NCBI RefSeq assembly: GCF_900156025.1
Contig: NZ_FTMO01000006.1
Location: forward strand, 124,001-188,000
Reading direction: 5' to 3'
Length of the DNA: 64,000 bases
Origin: Allobosea sp. TND4EK4
GTDB taxonomy: Bacteria > Pseudomonadota > Alphaproteobacteria > Rhizobiales > Beijerinckiaceae
The notes beneath the pieces were generated by a model. It did not search any database, had not been told where the DNA came from, and saw only the letters and a list, made by a program, of their open reading frames with translations. Positions 30,152-39,420 of the stretch are shown here, in pieces (within the stretch, counting starts at the first letter, position 1; each line of letters opens with the position of its first letter). A program made the position numbers and the translations under genes.

Positions 30152-30846
30152 CAGGCTGCCTCCGCCTTGGCGTCGAGCCTGTCGATGCTGGAGACCCGCG
30201 GGAAGAGGGCGCGGCCCAGCTGGTTCAGCGCGACCTTCAGCGTCAGCGCGAGCACCAGGTAGATGATCGTCACGATGATGTAGGTCTCGAAGCTGCGGAA
30301 GGTGTTCTGCTCGATGATCGCGGCGGTGCCGGAAAGTTCCGGAACGGCGATGAACGAGCAGATCGAGGAGGCCAGCAGCATCAGAACGAATTGCGAGGAC
30401 AGCGCCGGCCAGACGCGCGCCAGAGCCGGCATCAGCACGACATGCTGGAAGACCTGGCGCTTGGTCATCGCGAGCGACAGGCCGGCCTCGATCTGCGATC
30501 GGTGGATCGAGTCCACGCCGGCCCGGATGATCTCGGTCGCGTAGGCGCCGAGATTCAGCGTCATCGCCAGCAGCGCCGCTTCCGTGCCCGCCAGCCGGAT
30601 GCCGAGCAGCGGCAGGCCGAAGAACATCATGAAGAGCTGGACCAGGAAGGGCGTGTTCCGCATCAGCTCGACATAAGAGTCGACCAGCAGGCCGACCCAG
30701 CGGCCGAACAGGCTCTTGGCCGCGACGAGCAGCACCGCCAACGTCAGCCCCAGCACGATCGCCCCGAAGGACAGGCCAATCGTCAGCAGCACGCCTTGGA
30801 TGATCCGGTCGCTCTCGGCGATGACCGGCTCGAACTGGAATTGCAT
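30151..30846 (-). CDS. Polar amino acid-type ABC transporter permease 1
   Basis: 231 residues, about five membrane helices. The coupling loop includes 'SQIEAGLSLAMTKRQVFQHVVLMPAL' (pieces: QIEAGLSLAMTKRQ and HVVLMPALARVWP), as in HisQ/GlnP proteins. It lies 80 bases after the binding-protein gene, with a strong hairpin in that gap. Confidence 0.92.
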   Translation of the reverse strand: MQFQFEPVIAESDRIIQGVLLTIGLSFGAIVLGLTLAVLLVAAKSLFGRWVGLLVDSYVELMRNTPFLVQLFMMFFGLPLLGIRLAGTEAALLAMTLNLGAYATEIIRAGVDSIHRSQIEAGLSLAMTKRQVFQHVVLMPALARVWPALSSQFVLMLLASSICSFIAVPELSGTAAIIEQNTFRSFETYIIVTIIYLVLALTLKVALNQLGRALFPRVSSIDRLDAKAEAA

Positions 30847-30869
30847 CGGCGGGATATCCTTGCCTCGGG

Positions 30870-30893
30870 CGCCGGCGGAGCGATCCGCCGGCG
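30870..30893 (-). promoter_or_regulatory. Hairpin between binding-protein and permease genes
   Basis: Perfect 9-bp stem CGCCGGCGG facing CCGCCGGCG with a 6-base loop, and no T-tract. Such hairpins after a solute-binding-protein gene protect the upstream mRNA from 3' decay so that more binding protein than permease is made. Confidence 0.5.
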
Positions 30894-30926
30894 GTCGATA
30901 TCAGGCCTTGTCAGGCCGGCTGGACT

Positions 30927-31730
30927 TCAGAAGGTCGGGAGCTGCGGCAGCGGGCCGCCGACCCACTTCTCCGAGATCGCGTTGAGCTCGCCGTTCTGCT
31001 TGATGTAGTAGATGACGTTGTCGAGCCACTGCTTCAGCTCATAGGCGTCCTTGCGGACGGTCATCGAGTTCGGCTGCATGCCGAAGAAGAACTTCACCTC
31101 GGTCTCGGTCTCGCCACGCGCCTTGATGGCGGCATTCGCCTGGGCGTCGGGGCCCGCGATCGCCTCGACCTGGCCGGAGAACAGCGCCTGCATCGTGGTG
31201 GCGTCGTCTTCGAAGCGCAGGATCTTGAGGTTCAGCTCCTTCTCGCGGTTGGTGAATTCGCGCTCGACGCTGGAGCCGCGGTTGACGCCGACGGTGCGGC
31301 CCTTGAGGTCCGCCCAGGTTTTGATCGGCGTGCCCTTCTTGGCGTAGATGCCCATCTGGAAGGCGCTGTAGGGGCTGGTGAACATCACCGCGCGGGCGCG
31401 CTCGGGCGTCGGCGCCAGGGTGGCGACGAGGAAGTCCACCTTGCCGGCTTCCAGCGCGGGAATGCGCGAGGGCGGGGTCAGCTGCACCACTTCCATCGGC
31501 ACGCCGAGATACTTCGCGACGAGGGTCGCGACGTCGGCGTCATAGCCGATGGCGTTGCCGGTCGAATCGACGGAGCCATAGGGCGGGGCGCCGATCAGGA
31601 CGCCGATGCGCACCTTGCCGCGCTTGACGATGTCGGTGACCGACTGGGCCGAGGCCTGGCTGGCGGCCATCATGCCGGCGCCGAGCGCCAGCAACGTGCC
31701 CGCGATGCGGAGATGCTTGAAGAAGGTCAT
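30927..31730 (-). CDS. ABC transporter substrate-binding protein (polar amino acid type)
   Basis: 267 residues. Sec signal peptide (residues 1 to about 28, ending SQASA). Mature protein has the family 3 binding fold: 'VRIGVLIGAPPYGSVDSTGNAIGYDADVA' opening, 'TSPYSAFQMGIYAKKGTPI' and 'LKGRTVGVNRGSSVE'. It is the periplasmic receptor for the importer encoded just downstream. The ligand is unclear; the neighbours (hydroxyacid dehydrogenase, enolase-superfamily enzyme, SDR) suggest a hydroxy- or sugar-acid rather than an ordinary amino acid. ATG at 31730 follows GAGGAAAC. Confidence 0.92.
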   Translation of the reverse strand: MTFFKHLRIAGTLLALGAGMMAASQASAQSVTDIVKRGKVRIGVLIGAPPYGSVDSTGNAIGYDADVATLVAKYLGVPMEVVQLTPPSRIPALEAGKVDFLVATLAPTPERARAVMFTSPYSAFQMGIYAKKGTPIKTWADLKGRTVGVNRGSSVEREFTNREKELNLKILRFEDDATTMQALFSGQVEAIAGPDAQANAAIKARGETETEVKFFFGMQPNSMTVRKDAYELKQWLDNVIYYIKQNGELNAISEKWVGGPLPQLPTF

Positions 31731-31809
31731 GCTCGTTTCCTCTCTGCTGCGGCGCTGCCGCCGATCTTGAACCCGGCTCTTGCTGGCCGGCTCTGGGAAT
31801 GGAAAAAGG

Positions 31810-32787
31810 TCAGGCGCCTTCACGCACGACGTTGACGAGCGGTTCGCCCGCGAAACGCCGCCTGATGTTGTCGGCGATGACCCCCTGCCTGCGGCTGATC
31901 GTGCCACTTGTCCATCCGGACATATGCGGGGTCATTAAAACGTTTGAAAGCTCGTGGAAAGGCAGATTCGACGGCAGCGGCTTGCTGTCCCCAGCAGAGG
32001 GGTAGCGATACCAGGTGTCGATGATCGCCCCGCCGATCTGCTTGTCCTTCAGCGCCGCATAGAGCGCCTCTTCGTCGATGGTCGGGCCGCGCCCGACATT
32101 GATCACCACCGCGTCCGGCCGCATCGCGGCGAAGGCGGCGGCGGCGACGATGCCCTTGGTCTCCGCGGTCAGCGGCACCGAGACGACGATGATGTCGGCC
32201 GAGCCCCAGAAATCGCCGAGGGCGTCGAGCGTGAAGGCGCGGTCCACGAGGGCGGAGGTCGCCACCTTGCTGCGATTGGCGACATGGACCGTCATCTCGA
32301 AGGCCTTGGCACGGGCGGCGATGGCCTTGCCGATATGGCCGAAGCCGAGGAGGCCGATGGTCTTGCCCGCGATCTCGCCATGGACGCGCTCGGGAGCGCC
32401 CGCCCAGTAGGTCCAGTCGCCCCGGCGCAGGCGGGCGTCGGCATCGGCGAGCGGAATATGGCGGGAGAGGATCGCGCTCATGACGTATTCGGCGATGGCC
32501 TGCTCGTGTCCGAAGCAGTTGCAGACCGCCGTCGCGGCCGGCAGGGCCGGGAGATCGACCATGTCGTAGCCGGCGCCCGGGACATGGAACAGCTTCAGCC
32601 CGGCCGGGCTCGGCAGGCTCGCATCGAACTTCACGCCGATGATCGCCTCCGCCGCGGCATAGGCCGCCCGGTCGGCCTCGCTCGCCAGCGTGTCGGGCAG
32701 CAGCGCGATCTCGGCGGGCTGGCCCAGTCGCTCGGCAAAGCCGTGGCTGAAGGAAGCGGCGTTCTCGCCGTGGAAGACAATGCGCAT
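31810..32787 (-). CDS. D-isomer-specific 2-hydroxyacid dehydrogenase
   Basis: 325 residues. NAD(P)-binding 'IGLLGFGHIGKAIAARAKAF', the conserved Arg region 'VINVGRGPTIDEEAL' and the catalytic His in 'TPHMSGWT'. The family reduces 2-oxoacids to D-2-hydroxyacids or the reverse. It lies 8 bases after the gntR gene on the same strand and 79 bases before the binding-protein gene, in the same operon. The substrate is not predictable from sequence. Confidence 0.9.
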   Translation of the reverse strand: MRIVFHGENAASFSHGFAERLGQPAEIALLPDTLASEADRAAYAAAEAIIGVKFDASLPSPAGLKLFHVPGAGYDMVDLPALPAATAVCNCFGHEQAIAEYVMSAILSRHIPLADADARLRRGDWTYWAGAPERVHGEIAGKTIGLLGFGHIGKAIAARAKAFEMTVHVANRSKVATSALVDRAFTLDALGDFWGSADIIVVSVPLTAETKGIVAAAAFAAMRPDAVVINVGRGPTIDEEALYAALKDKQIGGAIIDTWYRYPSAGDSKPLPSNLPFHELSNVLMTPHMSGWTSGTISRRQGVIADNIRRRFAGEPLVNVVREGA

Positions 32788-32795
32788 GATGGGGG

Positions 32796-33566
32796 TCAGC
32801 CGGGTTGATGAGGCAGGAGCGGTTCGATGCTGCAGTCGAGCAGCGCGGGATCGACGGTTTTCTCGAGCTCGTCGAACATGCCGTCGACGAAGCCGACGAG
32901 CGCGTCCGACGCGGCGATGGCACGGTCGGCCTGGGAGGATGCGATGCCGTTGAGCAAGGCGAGATGGTGGTCGATCGTCCCGCTGAGGTCGGCGGGGGTC
33001 GCGACATGGCTGTGATAGATGTGGCCGATGCGGCGGAAGATCGTGTGCAGCGGCCGCAGCGTGTGCTCGAGGAAGGGCTCGCCCGCCGCCGACAGGATCA
33101 TCTGGTCGATGCGCCGGTCGAGCGGGTTGAAGGCCGCCAGCGTCATCTCCTCGCGCTTGTCGCGCAGCAGCCGGGCCATGTGCAGCATCTGGTTGCGGTG
33201 CATCGGGCCGGCCCGCTCCGCCGCAAGGCGGGCGACGAAGCGTTCGAGGTCGCGGCGCAGCTTCAGCAGAAGGCGCTCGCGGGCAAGGTCGATCGGGGCG
33301 ATCTGCAGGCCGTGGCGCGGACGTACCGTGATCAGCGTATCGGCCGCCAGCCGGCTGACGGCGTGGTGCACGGGGGTGCGGCCGAAGCCGGTCATCTCCT
33401 GCAGATCCTGCATCGTCAGCAGACGGCCGGGCCTGAGCTGGCAGTCGATCAGCATCGCCTCGATGCGCTCATAGGCGAGCTCGAAGAAGTTCAGCCGGTT
33501 GCGCCGCGGCGGCGGGTCCAGCGAATCCTGCAAGACCAGCTGCGGCTTGGCCTTCCGTGCAGCCAT
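32796..33566 (-). CDS. GntR family regulator (FCD-type)
   Basis: 256 residues. N-terminal GntR winged helix ('AYERIEAMLIDCQLRPGRLLTMQDLQEMTGFGRTPVHHAVSRL' in pieces; HTH around TMQDLQEMTGFGRTPVH) and an all-helical C-terminal ligand domain. It is the first gene of the minus-strand operon and diverges from the enolase-superfamily gene at 33780. It probably represses both sides until its hydroxy- or sugar-acid inducer is present. Confidence 0.88.
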   Translation of the reverse strand: MAARKAKPQLVLQDSLDPPPRRNRLNFFELAYERIEAMLIDCQLRPGRLLTMQDLQEMTGFGRTPVHHAVSRLAADTLITVRPRHGLQIAPIDLARERLLLKLRRDLERFVARLAAERAGPMHRNQMLHMARLLRDKREEMTLAAFNPLDRRIDQMILSAAGEPFLEHTLRPLHTIFRRIGHIYHSHVATPADLSGTIDHHLALLNGIASSQADRAIAASDALVGFVDGMFDELEKTVDPALLDCSIEPLLPHQPG

Positions 33567-33649
33567 CGATTCCTCCCAAAGGCACGGCTCGCCGTGGATG
33601 CGACGTTCCGGCAGGCTCTTCGATGGCCTTTCCCGGAACGATAAACATG

Positions 33650-33665
33650 TTGTGATATTTTACAA
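33650..33665. promoter_or_regulatory. Candidate GntR operator in the divergent promoter region
   Basis: Inverted repeat TTGT-N8-ACAA in an AT-rich patch within the 213-base gap between the gntR gene and the enolase-superfamily gene. FCD-type GntR proteins often bind short dyads of this kind. No second copy was found nearby, so the assignment is tentative. Confidence 0.4.
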
Positions 33666-33779
33666 GCGCTCTTATGGTCGGCGCCGCGCCCGGCCAGTCT
33701 AGGATGGCGGCGACGCGCACAAAAGCACGCAGGCCGCTCGACCAAAGTCGAAGCCGAGGCCGAGCCAGGGGAAGCAACC

Positions 33780-34979
33780 ATGAAGATCACCGCGATCGAG
33801 ACCCTGCGGACGGAAGAGTTTGCCAATGTCCTGTGGGTGCGGGTGCATACCGATGCCGGCATCGTCGGGCTCGGCGAGACCTTCTACGGCGCGGCCTCCG
33901 TCGAGGCGCATCTGCACGACACGCTGGCGATGCGGCTGCTGGGCAAGAACCCGCTGCATATCGAGGCGCTGCACAAGGAGATGACGAACCTGCCGATGGC
34001 GCAGGCCTCGACGGGGGCGGAATCGCGCGCCACCTCGGCGGTCGACATCGCCCTGTGGGACATTTTCGGCAAGGTCTGCGGCCAGCCGGTGCATCAGATG
34101 CTGGGCGGGCTGTGCCGCGACAAGCAGCGCATCTACAACACCTGCGCCGGCTACGGATATGTCCGCTCGCACAACATCAAGCCGGTCTCGACCTGGAACT
34201 TCGGCGCGGCCGAAGGCCCCTATGAAGATCTGCACGGCTTCATGACCCGCGCCGACGAGGTCGCCGAGAGCCTGCTCGCGAGCGGCATCACCGCGATGAA
34301 GATCTGGCCCTTCGATCCGCCTGCCATCGAGAACCAGGGCCTGTTCATCACGCCCGACCAGATGCGCAAGGCCTGCGAGCCCTTCGAGAAGATCCGCAAG
34401 GCCGTCGGCGACAGGATGGAGATCATGGTCGAGTTCCATTCGCTCTGGAACCTGCCGACCGCGATCAAGATCGCCCGCGTGCTCGAGCAGTACGAGCCGA
34501 GCTGGTACGAGGACCCGATCCGGATGAATTCGCCGCAGGCGCTGGCCGAGTTCGCCCGCTCGACGACGGTTTCGGTGACGGCGAGCGAGACGCTGGGCTC
34601 GCGCTTCCCCTACAAGGACATGCTCGACCGCGACGCGATGCATGTCGTGATGGCCGATCTGTGCTGGACCGGCGGCTTGACCGAGGGCCGCAAGATCGCC
34701 GCCATGGCCGAGACCTATCACCGCCCCTTCGCGCCGCATGACTGCATCGGCCCGGTCGGCTTCATCGCCGCGATCCACGCCTCCTTCAGCCAGCCCAACA
34801 CGCTGATCCAGGAATCGGTGCGGGCCTTCTACACCGGCTGGTACAAGGAGCTGGTGACAGAGATGCCGCGCATCGAGGGCGGCTATGTCTACCCGATGGA
34901 GGCGCCGGGCCTGGGCGTCGAATTGCTGCCGGCGGTGTTCGAGCGTTCGGACCTGACCGTGCGCCGCTCGAGCCTGTAG
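33780..34979 (+). CDS. Mandelate racemase/muconate lactonizing enzyme (enolase superfamily)
   Basis: 399 residues. N-terminal capping domain (MKITAIETLRTEEF) and an (beta/alpha)7beta-barrel. Candidate active-site elements: Lys in 'TAMKIWPFD', metal ligands in 'MVEFHSLWN', 'WYEDPIRMN' and 'TASETLGSRF', and the general base His in 'FAPHDCIGPVGF'. The layout is of the mandelate racemase subgroup, many members of which dehydrate sugar acids. It is divergent from the GntR gene and followed by a family A repeat and an SDR gene. Substrate unknown. Confidence 0.9.
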   Translation: MKITAIETLRTEEFANVLWVRVHTDAGIVGLGETFYGAASVEAHLHDTLAMRLLGKNPLHIEALHKEMTNLPMAQASTGAESRATSAVDIALWDIFGKVCGQPVHQMLGGLCRDKQRIYNTCAGYGYVRSHNIKPVSTWNFGAAEGPYEDLHGFMTRADEVAESLLASGITAMKIWPFDPPAIENQGLFITPDQMRKACEPFEKIRKAVGDRMEIMVEFHSLWNLPTAIKIARVLEQYEPSWYEDPIRMNSPQALAEFARSTTVSVTASETLGSRFPYKDMLDRDAMHVVMADLCWTGGLTEGRKIAAMAETYHRPFAPHDCIGPVGFIAAIHASFSQPNTLIQESVRAFYTGWYKELVTEMPRIEGGYVYPMEAPGLGVELLPAVFERSDLTVRRSSL

Positions 34980-35006
34980 TCTCCGCTCTCGGGCTTCAAA
35001 CGTGCC

Positions 35007-35116
35007 GTCATCCCGGGCGGAGCGAAGCGCAGGCCCGGGATCCATGCCTGAACCTGCCGGGACGCTCCGGCATGGATACCCGATCGGCGCCGCTCGCGCG
35101 GCTTGTCCGGGAGGAC
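35007..35116. repeat. Palindromic intergenic repeat, family A copy 8
   Basis: Begins GTCATCCCGGG, contains GGCCCGGGATCCATGCC and GGCATGGATACCCGATC, ends TTGTCCGGGAGGAC. The right end has drifted (GAGGAC instead of GAATGAC). It separates the enolase-superfamily gene from the SDR gene on the same strand. Confidence 0.8.
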
Positions 35117-35161
35117 GGCGAGGTTGCTTCGCATCACCATGACTGTTGGAGGCCAGTGCCC

Positions 35162-35929
35162 ATGACCAACCCGCTCTTCGACCTCACCGGCCGGACCGCC
35201 CTCGTCACCGGTTCCTCCCGCGGCCTCGGCCGCGCCATGGCGGAAGGCCTCGCCAAGGCCGGCGCGCGCATCCTCGTCAACGGCACCGACGCCGCCCGCG
35301 CGGACGCGGCGGTCAAGGAGATGCGCCAGGCCGGCTATGACGCCGATGCCGCGGCCTTCGACGTGACGTCCGAAGACCAGATCGTCGCTGCCTTCGAGCG
35401 GTTCGACGCCGAGGGCATCGCCGTCGACATCCTCGTCAACAATGCCGGCATCCAGTTCCGCAAGCCGATGGTCGAACTGGCCACGGCCGACTGGCAGCGC
35501 GTCATCGACACCAACCTGACCTCCGCCTTCGTCATCGGGCGCGAGGCGGCCAAGCGCATGATCGCGCGCGGCCACGGCAAGGTCATCAACATCGGCTCGC
35601 TCACCAGCGCGCTCGCGCGGGCCACGGTCGCGCCCTATACGGTGGCCAAGGGCGGCATCAAGATGCTGACCCAGGCGATGGCCGCCGAATGGGCCGAGCA
35701 CGGTATCCAGGCCAACGCCATCGGGCCGGGCTACATGCTGACGGACATGAACGAGGCGCTGATCGCAAACCCGGCCTTCGACGCCTGGGTCAAGGGCCGC
35801 ACGCCCTCGAAGCGCTGGGGCCGTCCGGACGAGATCGTCGGCGCCGCGGTCTTCCTCGCCGCGCCGGCCTCGGACTACGTCAACGGCCAGATCATCTATG
35901 TCGATGGCGGGATGCTCGCGGTCCTGTAA
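35162..35929 (+). CDS. SDR family oxidoreductase (gluconate 5-dehydrogenase-like)
   Basis: 255 residues. Cofactor motif TGSSRGLG (residues ~17-24), 'NNAG' at ~93-96, and the catalytic Ser146, Tyr159 and Lys163 (in 'INIGSL' and 'YTVAKGG'). The sequence resembles gluconate 5-dehydrogenase/IdnO-type enzymes that interconvert sugar acids and keto-acids. The start at 35162 begins MTNPLFDLTGRTALVTG, right for the family. Together with the enolase-superfamily enzyme it supports a sugar-acid pathway. Confidence 0.9.
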   Translation: MTNPLFDLTGRTALVTGSSRGLGRAMAEGLAKAGARILVNGTDAARADAAVKEMRQAGYDADAAAFDVTSEDQIVAAFERFDAEGIAVDILVNNAGIQFRKPMVELATADWQRVIDTNLTSAFVIGREAAKRMIARGHGKVINIGSLTSALARATVAPYTVAKGGIKMLTQAMAAEWAEHGIQANAIGPGYMLTDMNEALIANPAFDAWVKGRTPSKRWGRPDEIVGAAVFLAAPASDYVNGQIIYVDGGMLAVL

Positions 35930-35958
35930 GAAGGGCCGTTCCATCCCGGAGGAGACGA

Positions 35959-36447
35959 ATGCCGCGCCCGCGCCTCGATGCGCTCGACCGCAGGATCATC
36001 GCCGAGCTGCAGAGCAATTCTCGCCTCTCGGTGCAGGAGCTGTCGGAGCGGGTCGGCCTCTCCGCCAGCCCTTGCGCCCGGCGCATCCGCATCCTGGAGG
36101 AGGCGGGCGTCATCCAGGGCTATGCCGCGATCATCGACCAGACCAAGGTCGGCCTGCCGATCAGCGTCTTTGTCTCCGTCAAGCTGGAACGCCAGCGCGA
36201 GGACGAGCTGGACCGCTTCTCGCAGGCGGTGGCGCGGTGGCCGGAGGTCGTGGATTGCTACCTGATGACCGGCCAGCGCGACTATCTGCTGCGTATCGTC
36301 GTGCGCGACCTGCCGGCCTATGAGCGCTTCCTGAAGGACAAGCTGACGCGCCTCGACGGCGTCGCCTCGATCGAGTCGAGCTTCGCGCTGGGCCAGGTCA
36401 AGCGCTCCAGCGCCCTGCCGATCGCCGCCCTGCCGGACGACGACTGA
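35959..36447 (+). CDS. Lrp/AsnC family regulator
   Basis: 162 residues. AsnC-type HTH in 'LSVQELSERVGLSASPCARRI' and a RAM domain with 'VDCYLMTGQRDYLLRIVV'. It begins 29 bases after the SDR gene, behind GGAGGAGA, so it is likely co-transcribed with it. It resembles bkdR (22175-22672) but is a separate paralogue. Its ligand is probably an amino or oxo acid. Confidence 0.9.
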   Translation: MPRPRLDALDRRIIAELQSNSRLSVQELSERVGLSASPCARRIRILEEAGVIQGYAAIIDQTKVGLPISVFVSVKLERQREDELDRFSQAVARWPEVVDCYLMTGQRDYLLRIVVRDLPAYERFLKDKLTRLDGVASIESSFALGQVKRSSALPIAALPDDD

Positions 36448-36513
36448 GACAAGCGCGCAAACACCTCGTCATCCGGGCTTGTCCGGGGCGCGGCGCTTGT
36501 CCCGCAGCCAGCG

Positions 36514-36954
36514 TTAGAGCCGCGCCTTGACGCTGCGCGGCGTGGCCAGCAGCAGGCTGGTCTCGCTGTTGGCAACGCCGGGGATCATGCGGATGCGGCG
36601 CAGCACCTGGTCGAAGGCGATCAGGTCCGAGGTGCCGAGTTCGGCCACGAGGTCCCATTTCCCGTTCGTGGTGTGCACGCTGGAGACCTCGCTGAAGCCG
36701 GAGAGCGCCGCGATCACCGCATCCGCCGCCTGTCCCGAGATCTCGATCATGGTGATGCCGCGCACCGGCAGATCGATCGCGTCCGAGCGCAGGATCACGG
36801 TGAAGCCGACGATCTCGCCGGCCTTTTCCAGCTTCTCGAGCCGGGCGCGCACGGTCGCGCGGGTCAGGCCGAGATCGGCCGCGAGGTCGGAGATGCTGCG
36901 CCGCCCATCATGGCGCAGCAGCGTGATGAGTTTGCGATCCGTCTCGTCGATCAT
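36514..36954 (-). CDS. Lrp/AsnC family regulator (divergent to ornithine cyclodeaminase)
   Basis: 146 residues. HTH in 'ISDLAADLGLTRATVRARL' and a RAM domain with 'VSSVHTTNGKWDLVAELG'. It is divergent from the ornithine cyclodeaminase gene with 123 bases between; an inverted repeat GATT-N4-AATC (36958-36969) lies just before its start codon and could be an operator. This layout suggests control of arginine/ornithine catabolism, as with other Lrp-type ArgP/PutR-like proteins. Confidence 0.88.
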   Translation of the reverse strand: MIDETDRKLITLLRHDGRRSISDLAADLGLTRATVRARLEKLEKAGEIVGFTVILRSDAIDLPVRGITMIEISGQAADAVIAALSGFSEVSSVHTTNGKWDLVAELGTSDLIAFDQVLRRIRMIPGVANSETSLLLATPRSVKARL

Positions 36955-37077
36955 CCGGATTGGATAATCGCTTTAACCAGATCGGGCAAATCGGTGCGCA
37001 TCCTGCGCGATCCGGCTTCTTCCTCCTGCCGCCGAAACCCGCTGCAATGGGTCTTTGAAACGCTCGCGCGAGGCTGC

Positions 37078-38154
37078 ATGTCGAACCCGCTCAACGTCGT
37101 TCCCTTCGTCAGCGTCGACGACATGATGAAGCTCGTCCATGCGATCGGCATCGAGCGGATGCTGTCGGAGATCGCGGCGGCGATCGAGGAGGATTTCCGG
37201 CGCTGGCCGAGCTTCGACAAGACGCCGCGCATCGCCTCGCACAGCCTCGATGGCGTGATCGAGCTGATGCCGACCAGCGACGGCACGCTGTACGGCTTCA
37301 AATACGTCAACGGCCACCCGCGCAACATGAAGGCCGGCCTGCAGACGGTGACCGCCTTCGGCCTGCTCTCCGACGTCGCGACCGGTTATCCGGTGCTGCT
37401 CTCCGAAATGACGATCCTGACCGCCTTGCGCACCGCGGCGATGTCGGCAGTGGCGGCGAAATATCTGGCGCCCAAGAACGCCGCGACGATGGCGCTGATC
37501 GGCAACGGGGCCCAGTCGGAGTTCCAGGCCTTCGCCTTCCGCGCGCTGCTCGGCATCGAGAGCCTGCGGCTCCACGACATCGACCCGGCCGCGACCGACA
37601 AATGCGCCCGCAACCTCACCCGGCACGGCTTCCGCATCACCCGTTGCGCCAGCGCGATGGAGGCGGTGGAGGGGGCGCAGATCGTCACCACCGTCACTGC
37701 CGACAAGCAGCAGGCGACGATCCTGACCGACAACATGGTCGGCGCCGGCATTCACATCAACGCGGTGGGCGGCGACTGCCCCGGCAAGACCGAGATCCAT
37801 CCGGACGTGCTGAGGCGCTCCGCCATCTTCGTGGAATACCCGCCGCAGACGCGCGTCGAAGGCGATATCCAGCAGCTCCCGGCCGATCACCCGGTCGAGG
37901 AGCTGTGGCAGGTCATCGCCGGGCAGAAGCCCGGCCGCTCCGATCCGCGCCAGATCACGCTCTTCGACTCGGTCGGTTTCGCGATCGAGGATTTTTCGGC
38001 GCTGCGCTACGTCCACGCCCGCATCCGCGAGGCCGGCACCTATGCCGAACTCGACCTGATCGCCGATCCGGACGATCCGCGCGATCTCTTCGGCATGCTG
38101 ATGCGCGCGGCGCCCGAAATCCGCGTGGCGCCGAAGCCCGCCGCCGTGGCCTGA
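37078..38154 (+). CDS. Ornithine cyclodeaminase
   Basis: 358 residues. The family converts L-ornithine to L-proline with release of ammonia, using tightly bound NAD. Seen: 'FKYVNGHPRNMKAGLQTV', the Rossmann segment 'MALIGNGAQSEFQAFAF', and 'GAGIHINAVGGDCPGKTE' with the catalytic Asp. The length and the C-terminal extension match bacterial ornithine cyclodeaminases rather than mu-crystallin-like ketimine reductases. With the arginase gene nearby it completes an arginine-to-proline route. Confidence 0.92.
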   Translation: MSNPLNVVPFVSVDDMMKLVHAIGIERMLSEIAAAIEEDFRRWPSFDKTPRIASHSLDGVIELMPTSDGTLYGFKYVNGHPRNMKAGLQTVTAFGLLSDVATGYPVLLSEMTILTALRTAAMSAVAAKYLAPKNAATMALIGNGAQSEFQAFAFRALLGIESLRLHDIDPAATDKCARNLTRHGFRITRCASAMEAVEGAQIVTTVTADKQQATILTDNMVGAGIHINAVGGDCPGKTEIHPDVLRRSAIFVEYPPQTRVEGDIQQLPADHPVEELWQVIAGQKPGRSDPRQITLFDSVGFAIEDFSALRYVHARIREAGTYAELDLIADPDDPRDLFGMLMRAAPEIRVAPKPAAVA

Positions 38155-38158
38155 GCGG

Positions 38159-39388
38159 TCAGGCCGCCGAACGGTCCCATTGCGGAAAGGGGTCTTCCAG
38201 CCCGAGCAGCGCCTGCGTCATCCCGGTGGCAGGGCTGCCGGTCAGGCAGGCGTCGAGCGCTGCGCGGATCGCAGCCTCGTCCATCGCCGGGCCACCGATG
38301 AAGACCATCTCCTGGCGCCGGTCACCCCATGTCGGCGACCAGTGCTTGCGCATCAGCGACTGGAACTCTTCCGAGCGCGGCCAGCGCTCCTTCGGCACCG
38401 CCGCCCACCAGCGCCCCATGCCCTCGGTCCGGGCGATGCGCCCGGCCAGCGAATACTCCCCGACCCAGTGCGGCCGCGTCGCCAGCCAGAAATGGCCCTT
38501 GGCCCGGATCAGGCCGGGCCAGAGTGCGTCCATGAAAGCGTGCAGCTTGCCTGGATGGAAGGGGCGGCGCGCCCGGTAGACGAAGGAACGGATGCCGTAT
38601 TCCTCGGTCTCCGGCACATGCTGGTCGAAGCCGTAGAGCTCCTTGTGCCAGAGCGGGTGGTTCTGCGCCTTCTCCTCGCTGTAGAGCCGGGTGTCGAGCA
38701 ATCGATCGAGCGGCACGCGGCCGAAATCGGCCTCGACGATGCGCGCGTCGGCATTCAGCCCCCGCACCACCTGCCTGACTCTCTCCAGCTCGTCCGCCGT
38801 GACCTCGCTCGCCTTGTTGATCACCACCACGTCGGCGAACTCGATCTGCTCGACCAGCAGATCGACCAGCGTGCGCTGATCGCCTTCCCCGGCCGTTTCG
38901 CCGCGATCGGCGAGAAAGTCGCGGCTGTCGTAGTCCTTGAGCAGGTTCAGCGCATCGACCACCGTCGCCATGGTGTCGAGCCGCGCCACGTCGTCGAGCG
39001 AGCGGTCCTTCTCGTCGCGGAAGGAGAAGGTCGCGGCGATCGGCAGCGGCTCGGCGATGCCCGTGCCTTCGATCAGCAGGTAGTCGAACCGCTTCTCGGC
39101 GGCGAGGCGGCGCACCTCGCTCAGCAGGTCGTCGCGCAGGGTGCAGCAGATGCAGCCATTGCTCATCTCGACCAGCCGCTCCTCGGTCTGCGACAGGTTG
39201 GCGCCGCCCTCCCGCACGAGATCGGCGTCGATGTTCACCTCGCTCATGTCGTTGACGATGACGGCGACGCGCCGGCCCTCGCGGTTGTTGAGGATGTGGT
39301 TGAGCAGGGTGGTCTTGCCGGCGCCGAGAAAGCCGGAGAGGACCGTGACCGGCAGGCGCCGGTCGACGAACAGGTCGGAAGAAGGCAT
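38159..39388 (-). CDS. CobW/COG0523 family GTPase (ZigA/ZNG1-like metallochaperone)
   Basis: 409 residues. P-loop [11 protein letters not shown] (Lys25), metal-binding GCICC motif (Cys79, Cys81, Cys82 in '[12 protein letters not shown]'), '[10 protein letters not shown]' and 'VVINKASEV' guanine-specificity motif, and a CobW C-terminal domain with 'GHFWLATRP'. These GTPases deliver zinc or a related metal to client enzymes, often under zinc limitation. The ATG at 39388 is 33 bases from a Zur-box-like palindrome, pointing to induction when zinc is low. It ends 4 bases from the end of the convergent ornithine cyclodeaminase gene. Confidence 0.93.
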   Translation of the reverse strand: MPSSDLFVDRRLPVTVLSGFLGAGKTTLLNHILNNREGRRVAVIVNDMSEVNIDADLVREGGANLSQTEERLVEMSNGCICCTLRDDLLSEVRRLAAEKRFDYLLIEGTGIAEPLPIAATFSFRDEKDRSLDDVARLDTMATVVDALNLLKDYDSRDFLADRGETAGEGDQRTLVDLLVEQIEFADVVVINKASEVTADELERVRQVVRGLNADARIVEADFGRVPLDRLLDTRLYSEEKAQNHPLWHKELYGFDQHVPETEEYGIRSFVYRARRPFHPGKLHAFMDALWPGLIRAKGHFWLATRPHWVGEYSLAGRIARTEGMGRWWAAVPKERWPRSEEFQSLMRKHWSPTWGDRRQEMVFIGGPAMDEAAIRAALDACLTGSPATGMTQALLGLEDPFPQWDRSAA

Positions 39389-39420
39389 CGGAGGCGCTCG
39401 ATCTGTAACAAGGAGAAATT

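Noticed and set aside
36465..36515. Another full family A repeat after the AsnC gene
   Set aside because: Only one arm (GTCATCCGGGCTTGTCC) is present, so it is at best a fragment.
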